Shown piece after piece: positions 36,416 to 45,056 of a stretch of DNA of 64,000 bases (within the stretch, counting starts at the first letter, position 1; every line of letters starts with the position of its first letter). A program made the translations under genes and the position numbers. The notes under the pieces are model-generated. The model was not told the origin of the DNA. It made no database searches and saw only the letters and a list, made by a program, of their open reading frames with translations. Source of the DNA: Armatimonadota bacterium (lineage in GTDB: Bacteria > Armatimonadota > Fimbriimonadia > Fimbriimonadales > Fimbriimonadaceae); the NCBI GenBank assembly GCA_029781035.1, contig JAKOXK010000075.1, forward strand, positions 1-64,000, read 5' to 3'.

Positions 36416-39400
36416 GGTACTTGCCCGTTGGCGCGAAGCGGGAGCATGGTGGAGTGGAGAGCGTCCCCTTGAGATCGCGCAGTGGCGCGACCGGAACGGA
36501 GTCCGACGCGAGAAGTCGCGGGTTCTGCCAGCGCTCGATGTGGCGCCTGAGTCCATCGAGTGGCGAGAAGACCTTTCGGTCGAGATCACGCTCAGACCGC
36601 GCAAGACCCGTGATGAAAAGGTAGCGAAGGCTTGTGGGGGTTTCACGAGCACGTTTGAGGCCCCGGCCGCCTCGCGGAGCAGTAGTGGGAACTCCCGGGG
36701 ATACGTTCCCCTGCACTTGCTTTCGGGATACTCGTTTGGGCGCAGTGTCCTGCTGGCAAGCGAACTCCCCAGACGGGTGTCCACGCACGGGCTTCCCGCA
36801 GCTGCGCTTGTCGACCGTATGTCCTTGACAGGTGTGGTCGAATTTGCCCGTGAATGCCGCGGTCTCGGGGTCAAACCGCTCATTGGTGCCAGCTTTGAAA
36901 TGGACGAGGGCGGTGAACTGACCCTGATCGCACGTGACAAAACGGGCTATGTCTCTCTGTCACAGTTAGTCACCGCGTGCCACATCGAGGAGCCTCGGTT
37001 GCACCCCCTCTGCACCCGACGGAGGTTAGAGCGCTACTCACGGGGGCTCTTGTGTCTGACCGGTGGCGATGTCGGAAGGCTCGACAGGCTCGTGGTCAAG
37101 GGAGCTTGGGCCGAAGCCGAGGAATGGCTCGATTTCCTTTGTGGAAACTATGGCCGAGACAACGTCTTCATCGAGGTAGAGCGGTCATGGCTGCCATGGA
37201 GCCTCACGGTCGAACGGGGGTTGGAAATACTGGCAGAACGAAAATCAATCCCTTTGGTGGCTGGCGGCGTCGTGACGCACGCGACACCTGGCGACTTTCC
37301 CGCCCAGGACACCGCGCTCTGCGCCGAGACACTTTGCATGGTCGAAGAGGTCATCGGGCGCAAGCCCCTCCGCGCGGAAGGTCAGAGACAATCACCGGAG
37401 CGCCCCGTCCGTTCCCTCAATGCAGAGCGGTATCTGCGAACACCGCAGGACATGCACGAACTGTTCCGTGACCGTCAAGACCTGCTCGACAACACGATCG
37501 TTCTGTCAGATCGCTGTGACGACGATGTTCTTCCCGCACGAACCAGGCTCCCCTCGGTCTTTGGCGACACCGCGACCGCTTTGCGCGAGGCCACCTATGC
37601 CGGTGCAAGCCTCCTGCACCGCACGATGACGCCTGCGCTACAGAAGCGGATTGATCACGAACTTGAAAGAATCGTCCGGCTCAACTTCTCTGACCACTTT
37701 CTGGTCGTGTGGGACGCATGCCGCTGGGCTTCAGAACAGGGAATCCACTTGAGTGGGAGAGGATCTGTCGTCGACTCTGCCGTGGCCTATTGCTTGGGTT
37801 TGAGCCGCATCGATGCTTTCCAGCACAAGCTCCACTTCGACCGTTTTCTTCCTGAGGATGGCAGCAAACGACCTGACATCGACATCGACTTCGAAGCGCA
37901 GCACCGTGACGACGTCCGAGACTACTTTGTGCGGAAGTACGGTCGTGACCGCGTCGCGACAGTCGCTGCCGTCGGTGCGTACAACACGCGGGGGATTGTG
38001 CGTGAGGTGGGAAAGGCGCTTGGGCTCAGCGCAGCAGCCATTGGCTTCTTGGCGAAGAGGATCCACGGTGGTGTTGTGCCTGAGCAGTTGGCCAACGCAC
38101 TCGACAAGCGGCCTGAGTTGCGCGACAGCGGCATCGATCGTGAACGTCTTCACTGGCTCTTTGTCCTTGCACGAAAACTCGCCGATGTTCCTCGCAACAT
38201 GCGAGCCCATTCGTCCGGTGTGGTCATCTCTGACCAGCCGTTGGCCGAGACCGTACCTGTCCAATGGGCTGGCGAAGTGCCGGCGTCTCGGCTGGAAGGC
38301 GACGGCACTACCGAAAAGGGTGAAAGCGAACCGCTCAGGATCATCCAATGGGACAAGCGTAGCGCCAAGCACTACTTCGACAAGTTCGACCTGCTGTGTC
38401 TCAGAGGACAAGATGTCTTGTCAGGCACTGAGGAACGAGTTCGCGTTCATGACCTTGACTTCAATGTGGAACGGCTTCCTGTCGAGGATCCGGAGAGCCT
38501 CCGGGCGATGCGGTCAGGCGAGTTGATCGGTGTCCCACAGTCAGCCTCGCCAGCCATGCGTCAGGCGCATATGCGGCTCCGGACAGAGAACCTGCACGAC
38601 GCGAGCTTGGTCCAAGCCGGCATTCGTCCTGGTGTCGGTGGTGCAGTGAAGTTGAACGAACTCATCGCGAGAAGAAGAGGATTGAAGCCGTTCACATTCG
38701 AGCACCCGGATTTCGAGGCTATTTTGGGGCACACCTACGGGATTGTGGTCTTCCAAGAGCAGATCGACCAGTTGTTGCAGGTGTTCGCCGGTTACGGTAG
38801 CGGCGAGGCGGAGGACATCCGCGATGAGATTCATAAGAGAAGGCGTGAGGACTATGGGCAAGTGATCAGGGATGAAGTCGTCGCACGAGTAGTCCAGAAC
38901 GGTTATTCGCGTCAGATAGCTGAACAGGTTTTTGACTACGTCGCCGGCTTCAAGGGGTATGGGTTTGCGCAAGGGCACGCACTCGCGTTCGCTGAAATCT
39001 CCCTACGCTCGATTCACTGCCAGCAGAACTACCCTGCGGAATACTTTGCAGCGCTCCTTGACGCGCAACCCGCTGGATACTATGGACCGTGCACTCTGGC
39101 CAACGAGGCGCGGATCCGTGGGGTGGCGGTTCTGCCTGTCGATGTGAACAAGAGCGGAGTCAGGCACCAAGTCGAAGACGTGCGCTCACCCTTGGCTCCA
39201 TACTTGGTGCTGCCCAATGGCGGCATCCGGCTGTCGCTAAGGTGCGTAGACGGTTTGTCGAAAGAGACTGCGGCCCGGATCGTTTCAGAACGTGGACGCG
39301 GATACGGCACGTTCCATGACTTCGTCCGGTGCGTCCATCCAGATCGCGACGAGTTGGAGCGTCTTGTGCTCGTTGGAGCGTTCGACTCGTTGTGCCCGAA

Positions 39401-39989
39401 TCGGAGAGCTCTGCTATGGGGCGTTGCGAAGGCTGTCGAATGGGCACACATCGCCGAGGACGGTTTGTTCTCAGCGATCAACGGAGACGAAGGACGTCCA
39501 CCTGCGCCGCACATCGATCAGGAAATCGCTGACTTCACAGTCGCGGAGAAATCGATACGCGAGCGTGCCCTCCTGGGGCTTGACACCGAGCGACACCTGA
39601 TGAGTTATGAGCGCGAGCGGGTTCAAAGCAAAGGTGGGATCACTTGCGCACAGGCTAAATCGCTCAAGCCTGGTACGACTGCGATCGTGGTCGGTAACCC
39701 TATTCGGCTACGGTTTCCCCCGACTCCAAGTGGAAAAAGGGTCGTCTTCTTCGACTTAGAGGACGAAACCGGACTGCTTAACGTGACCTGCTTTGACTCG
39801 GCCTATCAACGCGACGGACACTCGATCGTCACATCGCCGTATGTGACCTTGATCGGAGTCAGCCAGTGGAGGGACGGGCACACAGCATTTCTCGTGAAGA
39901 GGGCGTTCCCGTACGCACCGCTGATCACCCAGTTAGTTGACCTGAACGACGGTCTTCCTGTCACGACTGCTGATTTCCTAGTCGGCTAA
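36396..39989 (+). CDS. dnaE2: Error-prone DNA polymerase III alpha, DnaE2 type
   Basis: Up to 1197 residues from GTG 36396. Residues about 1-95 precede the PHP domain and contain a W-rich unit (ARWREAGAWWSGERPLE, QWRDRNGVRRE) like the small DUF6504-type domain found near ImuB genes. The PHP region is degraded: YVPLHLLSGYSF lacks the second His of H-x-H, and ALVDRMSLTG has Arg for the metal-binding His. The polymerase site is intact: LSGRGSVVDSAVAYCLG, KRPDIDIDFEAQ and KFDLLCLRG carry the three carboxylates. FKGYGFAQGHALAF and a C-terminal OB domain follow. It performs translesion synthesis with ImuB. Confidence 0.9.
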   Translation: MRQDGIEVLARWREAGAWWSGERPLEIAQWRDRNGVRREKSRVLPALDVAPESIEWREDLSVEITLRPRKTRDEKVAKACGGFTSTFEAPAASRSSSGNSRGYVPLHLLSGYSFGRSVLLASELPRRVSTHGLPAAALVDRMSLTGVVEFARECRGLGVKPLIGASFEMDEGGELTLIARDKTGYVSLSQLVTACHIEEPRLHPLCTRRRLERYSRGLLCLTGGDVGRLDRLVVKGAWAEAEEWLDFLCGNYGRDNVFIEVERSWLPWSLTVERGLEILAERKSIPLVAGGVVTHATPGDFPAQDTALCAETLCMVEEVIGRKPLRAEGQRQSPERPVRSLNAERYLRTPQDMHELFRDRQDLLDNTIVLSDRCDDDVLPARTRLPSVFGDTATALREATYAGASLLHRTMTPALQKRIDHELERIVRLNFSDHFLVVWDACRWASEQGIHLSGRGSVVDSAVAYCLGLSRIDAFQHKLHFDRFLPEDGSKRPDIDIDFEAQHRDDVRDYFVRKYGRDRVATVAAVGAYNTRGIVREVGKALGLSAAAIGFLAKRIHGGVVPEQLANALDKRPELRDSGIDRERLHWLFVLARKLADVPRNMRAHSSGVVISDQPLAETVPVQWAGEVPASRLEGDGTTEKGESEPLRIIQWDKRSAKHYFDKFDLLCLRGQDVLSGTEERVRVHDLDFNVERLPVEDPESLRAMRSGELIGVPQSASPAMRQAHMRLRTENLHDASLVQAGIRPGVGGAVKLNELIARRRGLKPFTFEHPDFEAILGHTYGIVVFQEQIDQLLQVFAGYGSGEAEDIRDEIHKRRREDYGQVIRDEVVARVVQNGYSRQIAEQVFDYVAGFKGYGFAQGHALAFAEISLRSIHCQQNYPAEYFAALLDAQPAGYYGPCTLANEARIRGVAVLPVDVNKSGVRHQVEDVRSPLAPYLVLPNGGIRLSLRCVDGLSKETAARIVSERGRGYGTFHDFVRCVHPDRDELERLVLVGAFDSLCPNRRALLWGVAKAVEWAHIAEDGLFSAINGDEGRPPAPHIDQEIADFTVAEKSIRERALLGLDTERHLMSYERERVQSKGGITCAQAKSLKPGTTAIVVGNPIRLRFPPTPSGKRVVFFDLEDETGLLNVTCFDSAYQRDGHSIVTSPYVTLIGVSQWRDGHTAFLVKRAFPYAPLITQLVDLNDGLPVTTADFLVG

Positions 39990-40014
39990 GGCAGGAAAAA
40001 GAAGGGGAGAGGCC

Positions 40015-40824
40015 ATGACTGTACTTGCGACGCTTGCGCTTGCCTTCACTCTGGCCACACCCCCAGGCCGCACCACAGACGATCTGCTGGGCTTGGTCAA
40101 CCAGTACCGCTTGGATCACGGCCTCCAGGCGCTCCGCATCGACAGCGCTCTGACAGCCGCCGCCCAAGCCCATGCAGACTACATGTCGCTCAACCGTACA
40201 CTCACCCACAATGAGAAGGCTGACCATCCTGGGTTCAAGGGGGAAGACCTTCAACAACGGGTCGGCCGAGTTGGATGGACCGACGAGTGTAGTGAGTTGG
40301 TTGGGTTCGCCACTCTAGGTACTGCAGCCAGCGTTCAAGCGATCTTCGACTCGCCTTGCCACCGTTCCCGGTTCCTCAAGCCTGGGAGTCTGCTTCTTGG
40401 AGTCGGCGAGAACAGCGGCTTCGTGTGCTTATTGATCGGAGGAGAGCCAGTTAAAGGCACTGTCGTTTCGCCTGCCGACGGCGAAACAAACGTCCCCACG
40501 ACTTGGAAAGCAGCAGCGAACCTGGCCGGTACGTCGAACGGGCCGGGATTTCGATTACTCGGCTATCCCCTTGTCTTTACCGATACGACAGTCGGGGAAA
40601 ACCCCCTCACTGTGAAATCTGCAAAGTTACTAGAAACTAACGGACCGATCGTGTCCACAATCTTGAGGGATCCGACCAACGATCCGCACTACACGAGTTC
40701 GCTCGCCCTCATACCTGTGGCGCCGTTGAAGGCGAATACTGAGTACACCGTAGAAATCGCCGTCAGGCTGTCGCAGGGCCAGACCGTCGAACGCACGTGG
40801 CGGTTCACAACAGGATCTCGCTGA
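40015..40824 (+). CDS. Exported CAP-domain protein 1
   Basis: 269 residues: signal peptide (LATLALAFTLATPPG), a SCP/PR1/CAP-like domain (VNQYRLDHGLQALRIDSALTAAAQAHADYM with HAD for the usual metal-site His, residues about 25-140) and an Ig-like C-terminal domain starting VVSPADGETNVPTTWK. GGGGAGAGG before ATG is a strong ribosome site. It starts 25 bases after dnaE2 and so may be read from the same promoter, although no functional link is evident. The role of bacterial CAP proteins is mostly unknown. Confidence 0.85.
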   Translation: MTVLATLALAFTLATPPGRTTDDLLGLVNQYRLDHGLQALRIDSALTAAAQAHADYMSLNRTLTHNEKADHPGFKGEDLQQRVGRVGWTDECSELVGFATLGTAASVQAIFDSPCHRSRFLKPGSLLLGVGENSGFVCLLIGGEPVKGTVVSPADGETNVPTTWKAAANLAGTSNGPGFRLLGYPLVFTDTTVGENPLTVKSAKLLETNGPIVSTILRDPTNDPHYTSSLALIPVAPLKANTEYTVEIAVRLSQGQTVERTWRFTTGSR

Positions 40825-40884
40825 GCGGGAGTGCCATGGTACAATGAACAGGTCTCTCGTGCTTTTGCTTGCCTGGTGTGGCCC

Positions 40885-41736
40885 ATGTCTTCTCGATTCG
40901 GCTCTTCATTCTTCCCGTTAGCGTGCTTTATCGGTGCGTCCCTACAGCAGACATCGGGCAGCCTTTCCAAGGACGTGCCAGCGCTTCCAAAGCCAACTGC
41001 GGAACAAAATGCTGCTCTCGAAGCCCTCAATGGTTTTCGGAGCCTCCATGGATTGAAAGAGGTTCGTATCGACAGACGCCTTCTGGCGGCAGCCGCAGAG
41101 CATGCCGCCGCCATGGCTCACAAGGAAGTACTGGCGCACAAGGAGGACAAGTCAGAACGTTCGGACGCCAAGAAGCGGTCGGAAGCGTTCGGTTACAGTG
41201 GCCCGATCGCCGAACTCGTCGCATCAGGCATTCCCGACGCACCGTCCGCAGTCGTCAATTTCATCGACGCGCCCTACCACCGCCGACTGCTCCTGAAACC
41301 AGGCGGCCTGGATTTTGGATGCTCTGCAGACAAGGGATACGTGTGCTTTGTACTGGGTGGCACCGCCGAGAAAGGGATCGTTTGCTCTCCGCCCACAGGT
41401 GCGGACGGTGTACCCACGTCGTGGGACGGTCAAGAGGAGCCCAACCCCGCGCGTGGCACCGGTCTCAAGCCTCCCTTTGGCTATCCGATCTTGGTGGCCG
41501 CTTATGGTGGCGGCCAGAACCTGACGATGACCTCCGCGGCCGTGGCAGCGACCGCAGGTGGGGCCGTTCCTTGTATTGTGCGGAACCCAGGCAACGATCC
41601 CGAATGCACTGACTGCATCATCATCGTCCCCCAGAGTCCACTCCAACCACGAACGTCGTACACCGTCACCGTCGCCTTTCGGGCCGGTGGCGTCGAACAC
41701 AAAGAGAGTTGGAGCTTTCGTACAGGCTCTGAGTAG
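40885..41736 (+). CDS. Exported CAP-domain protein 2
   Basis: 283 residues from ATG 40885, which begins a signal peptide (FFPLACFIGASLQQ); the frame is open to ATG 40831, where a -10-like TACAAT (40840-40845) makes translation from that ATG unlikely. The CAP-like part (EALNGFRSLHGLKEVRIDRRLLAAAAEHAAAMA) and the Ig-like tail (SPPTGADGVPTSW to ESWSFRTGSE) follow the layout of the preceding gene, so the two are tandem paralogues. Both end in a W-x-F-x-TGS strand. It converges with the ThuA-like gene, 4 bases apart. Confidence 0.8.
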   Translation: MSSRFGSSFFPLACFIGASLQQTSGSLSKDVPALPKPTAEQNAALEALNGFRSLHGLKEVRIDRRLLAAAAEHAAAMAHKEVLAHKEDKSERSDAKKRSEAFGYSGPIAELVASGIPDAPSAVVNFIDAPYHRRLLLKPGGLDFGCSADKGYVCFVLGGTAEKGIVCSPPTGADGVPTSWDGQEEPNPARGTGLKPPFGYPILVAAYGGGQNLTMTSAAVAATAGGAVPCIVRNPGNDPECTDCIIIVPQSPLQPRTSYTVTVAFRAGGVEHKESWSFRTGSE

Positions 41737-41740
41737 CGGC

Positions 41741-42409
41741 CTACTTCGTCGACCAAAGAAGTCCGCGCCTGCAGATTTCCTTAGGTACTTCCGCTTCCAA
41801 TACGTCGCGGTGGTGTCCTAGCGCCGTGTAAAAGACCTTGCCCTGGCCGTAATGACGGGTCCAAACGGTAGGCATGTCACACGGGCTGACGAGGAGACCT
41901 TCTGCCCCCGTGACCGACGGGTTCGGAAACTTGCATGTCGCCAGCACGTTGTTCGCCGGATCTGTGTGCAGGTAATACTGCTCACTGACGACGTCGAAGT
42001 CAGGCAGACCATCGGTGATCGGATGCGGATTGGAGCGGTCGATTACGACTGTGTACGGTACGCCGTCATTGCCCGGATGGGCTACCCATTGACCACCGGT
42101 CATGAACTGCCAGTCCGTACTTCCGCGGAATGCGTCACACATGGCACCATGGCATCCCGCCAATCCGACTCCGTGCTGGGACACCGCTCGACAGACGTTT
42201 TGGCACTGGTCCCAGGTGATCTCTCCCATCGTCCATACGGGCACGATCAAATCAAGCCCCGCCAGTTTGTCGCCGTCGAGAAATGCGTCGAGGGTGTCAT
42301 TGACCTCAGTCGCAAATCCCTCGGCACGGAGCAGGCCGTCAAGGAAATCAGCCACTTTGTCCGGTTCGTGCCCGTCCCATCCACCCCAAACGATCAAAGC
42401 GCTCTTCAT
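41741..42409 (-). CDS. ThuA-like protein (class I glutamine amidotransferase fold)
   Basis: 222 residues beginning KSALIVWGGWDGHEPDKVADFL, with VGLAGCHGAMCDAFRG at the nucleophile-elbow position and RSNPHPITDGLPDF and QGKVFYTALGHHRD farther on, all typical of ThuA/trehalose-utilisation proteins. These share the amidotransferase fold and are linked to sugar metabolism, with no firm reaction. It is a lone minus-strand gene of normal length in the cytoplasm; no signal peptide is seen. Confidence 0.88.
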   Translation of the reverse strand: MKSALIVWGGWDGHEPDKVADFLDGLLRAEGFATEVNDTLDAFLDGDKLAGLDLIVPVWTMGEITWDQCQNVCRAVSQHGVGLAGCHGAMCDAFRGSTDWQFMTGGQWVAHPGNDGVPYTVVIDRSNPHPITDGLPDFDVVSEQYYLHTDPANNVLATCKFPNPSVTGAEGLLVSPCDMPTVWTRHYGQGKVFYTALGHHRDVLEAEVPKEICRRGLLWSTK

Positions 42410-42507
42410 CAGTCCGAATTGTGCGGTCCGGCCGGGCCGGGACTAGGGACTGGAGTCCACACTCTCGCCGCTCCGTCATTACGGCGCTATGCCAAACTGC
42501 CCTTTGC

Positions 42508-43971
42508 ATGGAGGCCGTCCGCAAGCGAATCCCCGACTGGGCGTTGGTCGTCGCCTGCGTGTTGCCGTTCCTTGGCTTCTGGACATACGGTCTCTTCGAC
42601 CTTGACGAGGGGTTCTACGGTGCTGTCGTCGCCGACATGATCCGGCGGCACGACTGGATCACACCGACCTATCACGGAGTCCCGTGGTTTGAGAAACCAG
42701 TCCTCGCCTACTGGCTGGCGATACCGTCTGTACAGGTTTTTGGCGACCTGGTCGGTCCGCGCCTGCCCAGCGTGCTCTGTACGCTCGCCACTGGTTGGGT
42801 GTTGTTCCGCTTCGCCAAGCGGCACTTCGACGGCACCACCGCCAGGCTTGGTGTCGTCGTGTTCTCGACGAATCTGCTGGTCGTCGGTATTGGGCGTATG
42901 ATGATGACAGACGCCCCGCTGGTCTTGTGTTTGACCCTTGCCGTCACGACTCTCTTTGACTCACTCTGCGGCAAACCCAAGTTGCGCTTGTGGTCGGCGT
43001 TCTTCGTGGGCCTCGGAGTCTTGGCCAAGGGGCCAGTGGCAGCCGTGCTCTTCTTGGTCGTCGCCGGCGTCGCTTTGTGGCGAATGCCTGATAAGAGGTC
43101 GAGCTTCCGAGGCTACTGGTTGCTCGGGACGCTTGTCTGCTTCATGACGCTCGCCGTGTGGTACCTGCCCTGCTACTTGGCGAACGGCCGCTTGTTCGTC
43201 CAGGACTTCCTGATCGAGCAGAACCTTGGCCGGTTCACGGGCGGGGACAAAGCTCACGCGGTTCCGTGGTGGGCGCACCTTGTCTACTATCCCCTGATCC
43301 TCCTCGTCTCCTTCCTGCCTTGGACGTGTTTACCGGGCTGGACTGCGCTCAAAAGCGTTTGGCCCCTACGCAGGCCAGTGAGCCAGGCTGCGCCCGACGA
43401 GGGAGTCGAGGTCGCCGTTCAGACCTACCTGTGGGCTTGGGCGCTGGTCCCGCTTGCGTTCTTCACCATCAGTGGCACCAAACTGCCCCACTATATCCTT
43501 CCCTCGGTGCCACCTCTTGCCCTGCTCTTGGCGCGTGCCCTGTCCCGATCCGGGCGTAAGTTCAGTTGGGAGCAGATTGGACTTGCCTGGGCCGCATTTC
43601 TCTTAGTCGTCGTTCAGTTTGGCTCGCACGTCTACTGGGAGAGAACCATGCGCGAGGTTCAGTCTCTCGCCAGGAGCGTTCCCACACCGCGTGCCCCCCT
43701 CGCGGTGTACAAAGTCGGGGGATCAGGCGACACATCGATATCAATGACTTTGAGACCGACGAGTCATCCCTCAGTCTTTTTCTACCGAGATCAGAACACG
43801 TACATGACGGATGACTTTCGTGCGCTATTGCCAGGGTTCGTGTTGACGACCCGGGACGTGTACCTGTCCGATCTCGACTTGAGACAGCTTCATCCGAGAC
43901 TGGTTCCTGTCCCAGGGGTCGAGCAGCGCGACTACGTGCTTCTCCAGGTCGGCGAGTCCACTGCTGAATGA
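42508..43971 (+). CDS. Family 39 glycosyltransferase (ArnT-like), membrane-embedded
   Basis: 487 residues from ATG 42508 (the frame extends to 42421 without support). First helix DWALVVACVLPFLGFW, then FDLDEGFYGAVVADM, the Asp-Glu pair of GT-C enzymes, and THE segment WITPTYHGVPWFEKPVLAYWL shared by ArnT/PMT-type proteins. About ten hydrophobic segments follow and LGVLAKGPVAAVLFLVV is typical. It should transfer a sugar from a polyprenyl-phosphate carrier to lipid A, lipid or protein on the periplasmic side. Confidence 0.9.
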   Translation: MEAVRKRIPDWALVVACVLPFLGFWTYGLFDLDEGFYGAVVADMIRRHDWITPTYHGVPWFEKPVLAYWLAIPSVQVFGDLVGPRLPSVLCTLATGWVLFRFAKRHFDGTTARLGVVVFSTNLLVVGIGRMMMTDAPLVLCLTLAVTTLFDSLCGKPKLRLWSAFFVGLGVLAKGPVAAVLFLVVAGVALWRMPDKRSSFRGYWLLGTLVCFMTLAVWYLPCYLANGRLFVQDFLIEQNLGRFTGGDKAHAVPWWAHLVYYPLILLVSFLPWTCLPGWTALKSVWPLRRPVSQAAPDEGVEVAVQTYLWAWALVPLAFFTISGTKLPHYILPSVPPLALLLARALSRSGRKFSWEQIGLAWAAFLLVVVQFGSHVYWERTMREVQSLARSVPTPRAPLAVYKVGGSGDTSISMTLRPTSHPSVFFYRDQNTYMTDDFRALLPGFVLTTRDVYLSDLDLRQLHPRLVPVPGVEQRDYVLLQVGESTAE

Positions 43972-43994
43972 CGGGTTATAAGACGCCGTCGGCC

Positions 43995-44567
43995 TTACTT
44001 GCGCCGAGCAATGATGTGGTGGACGTGCCACATCTTGGGCTTTCCCATGGCGGTATGGCCGTCGCGTTGAGCTTCCTCCCAGTGGAGTACGTCCCAGCCG
44101 GAAAGCAGTGACTCGACCTCGGATCGGTTGTGCACGCTCAGCGTGCCGTCGGCCCAGTCGTCTCCAGGGCCAAGCAACTGACCAGCGAACAATCCACCTA
44201 GCCTGACAGAAGCCATGATGTTCGCCCATACACTGCCGAAGTCCTCTGGTTTCGTGAAGAACAGAGAGAAGACCGACAGAACGAGGTCGGACGGCTCCAA
44301 TTCTGCTGTCTCAAACGCCGACCGAGAAAGGGTGAGACCAGGTGGATCACCCAGGCGCTCATGGAGCCTCGCAAGTCCCTCGGGCTCGCTGTCGATCGCA
44401 TGGACAGTAAAGCCGCGTTTGAGCAACCACTCGGTTCCTCTCCCCGAGCCACATCCCAGGTCGATGGCGTGGCCTCCAGCCGGCAAGTGAGGCTCGAGAA
44501 TCATGAAGAACGGGTTGAGAGGCTTGCCCTCTACCGCATCGTAGTACTCGGACCAGTCGGCTGACAC
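43995..44567 (-). CDS. Class I SAM-dependent methyltransferase
   Basis: 190 residues from GTG 44567. Motif I GGHAIDLGCGSGRGTEWLLKRG binds SAM, then VHAIDSEPEGL (acidic ribose contact) and DLVLSVFSLFFTKPE (motif IV region). No substrate-specific domain can be identified; small tellurite-resistance-like (TehB) methyltransferases look similar. It ends 23 bases from the glycosyltransferase stop (convergent). Confidence 0.87.
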   Translation of the reverse strand: MSADWSEYYDAVEGKPLNPFFMILEPHLPAGGHAIDLGCGSGRGTEWLLKRGFTVHAIDSEPEGLARLHERLGDPPGLTLSRSAFETAELEPSDLVLSVFSLFFTKPEDFGSVWANIMASVRLGGLFAGQLLGPGDDWADGTLSVHNRSEVESLLSGWDVLHWEEAQRDGHTAMGKPKMWHVHHIIARRK

Positions 44568-44579
44568 AGCCCAGTATGG

Positions 44580-44990
44580 CTATATGCGGCAGTAAGGCCG
44601 TATGTTCGCCAACTTCTTAGGTCCGATGCCCTTCACGTTGTCGAGTTCGTCGATCGATTGGAACGATCCGTGGGAAGAACGATATTGGATGATCTGGGAA
44701 GCGGTCGTCGGCCCGACACCCGGCAGTTCACAAAGCTCCTGTTCGTTGGCAGTGTTGATGTTCACCGATCCCAGGGCGGGCAGTGCCTTCGAGTGACGAG
44801 AACTGGACTGTTTCTTCCGATTAGCCTTGGGTTGGTCGGGAACCGTATTGGGTGCCGAACGGGGGGCCTGGTGTGTCTGTGTGCCGCGGATGTAAGCGTT
44901 TCCGATTGTCCCAAGCCCAAAGAGGCCAACAACGCCAAGTCCAATGGCCGCCATCTGCTGGCGGCGGCTGTTTCCTTTTAAGAAGCCCAT
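44580..44990 (-). CDS. ComEA-like helix-hairpin-helix protein
   Basis: 136 residues: an N-terminal membrane helix (AAIGLGVVGLFGLGTIGNAYI), a Pro/Lys/Ser linker, and a tandem helix-hairpin-helix unit VNINTANEQELCELPGVG followed by IDELDNVKGIGPKKLANI. Such anchored proteins bind DNA in the periplasm during natural transformation. TGAGGA five bases before ATG is a good ribosome site. Other competence genes are not in the window. A 13-base motif shared with the imuB promoter lies 54-66 bases upstream. Confidence 0.88.
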   Translation of the reverse strand: MGFLKGNSRRQQMAAIGLGVVGLFGLGTIGNAYIRGTQTHQAPRSAPNTVPDQPKANRKKQSSSRHSKALPALGSVNINTANEQELCELPGVGPTTASQIIQYRSSHGSFQSIDELDNVKGIGPKKLANIRPYCRI

Positions 44991-45043
44991 CGATTTCCTC
45001 AGGGAAAATCATACAAAAAAGTCTATCATGAATAAACGAGAAG

Positions 45044-45056
45044 TATGTCTACTATT
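45044..45056 (-). promoter_or_regulatory. Second copy of the AATAGTAGACATA motif
   Basis: Identical over 13 bases to 35208-35220. It straddles the stop codon of the Ppx/GppA gene and lies upstream of the comEA-like gene on the minus strand, pointing the same way relative to that gene as the other copy does to imuB. A protein-binding site is inferred, not shown. Confidence 0.35.

Noticed and set aside
40844-40921. 25-residue signal-like peptide in another frame (MNRSLVLLLAWCGPCLLDS)
   Set aside because: The main frame has its own signal peptide from 40885 and no frameshift is needed; the overlap with a -10-like TACAAT makes translation from 40844 doubtful.
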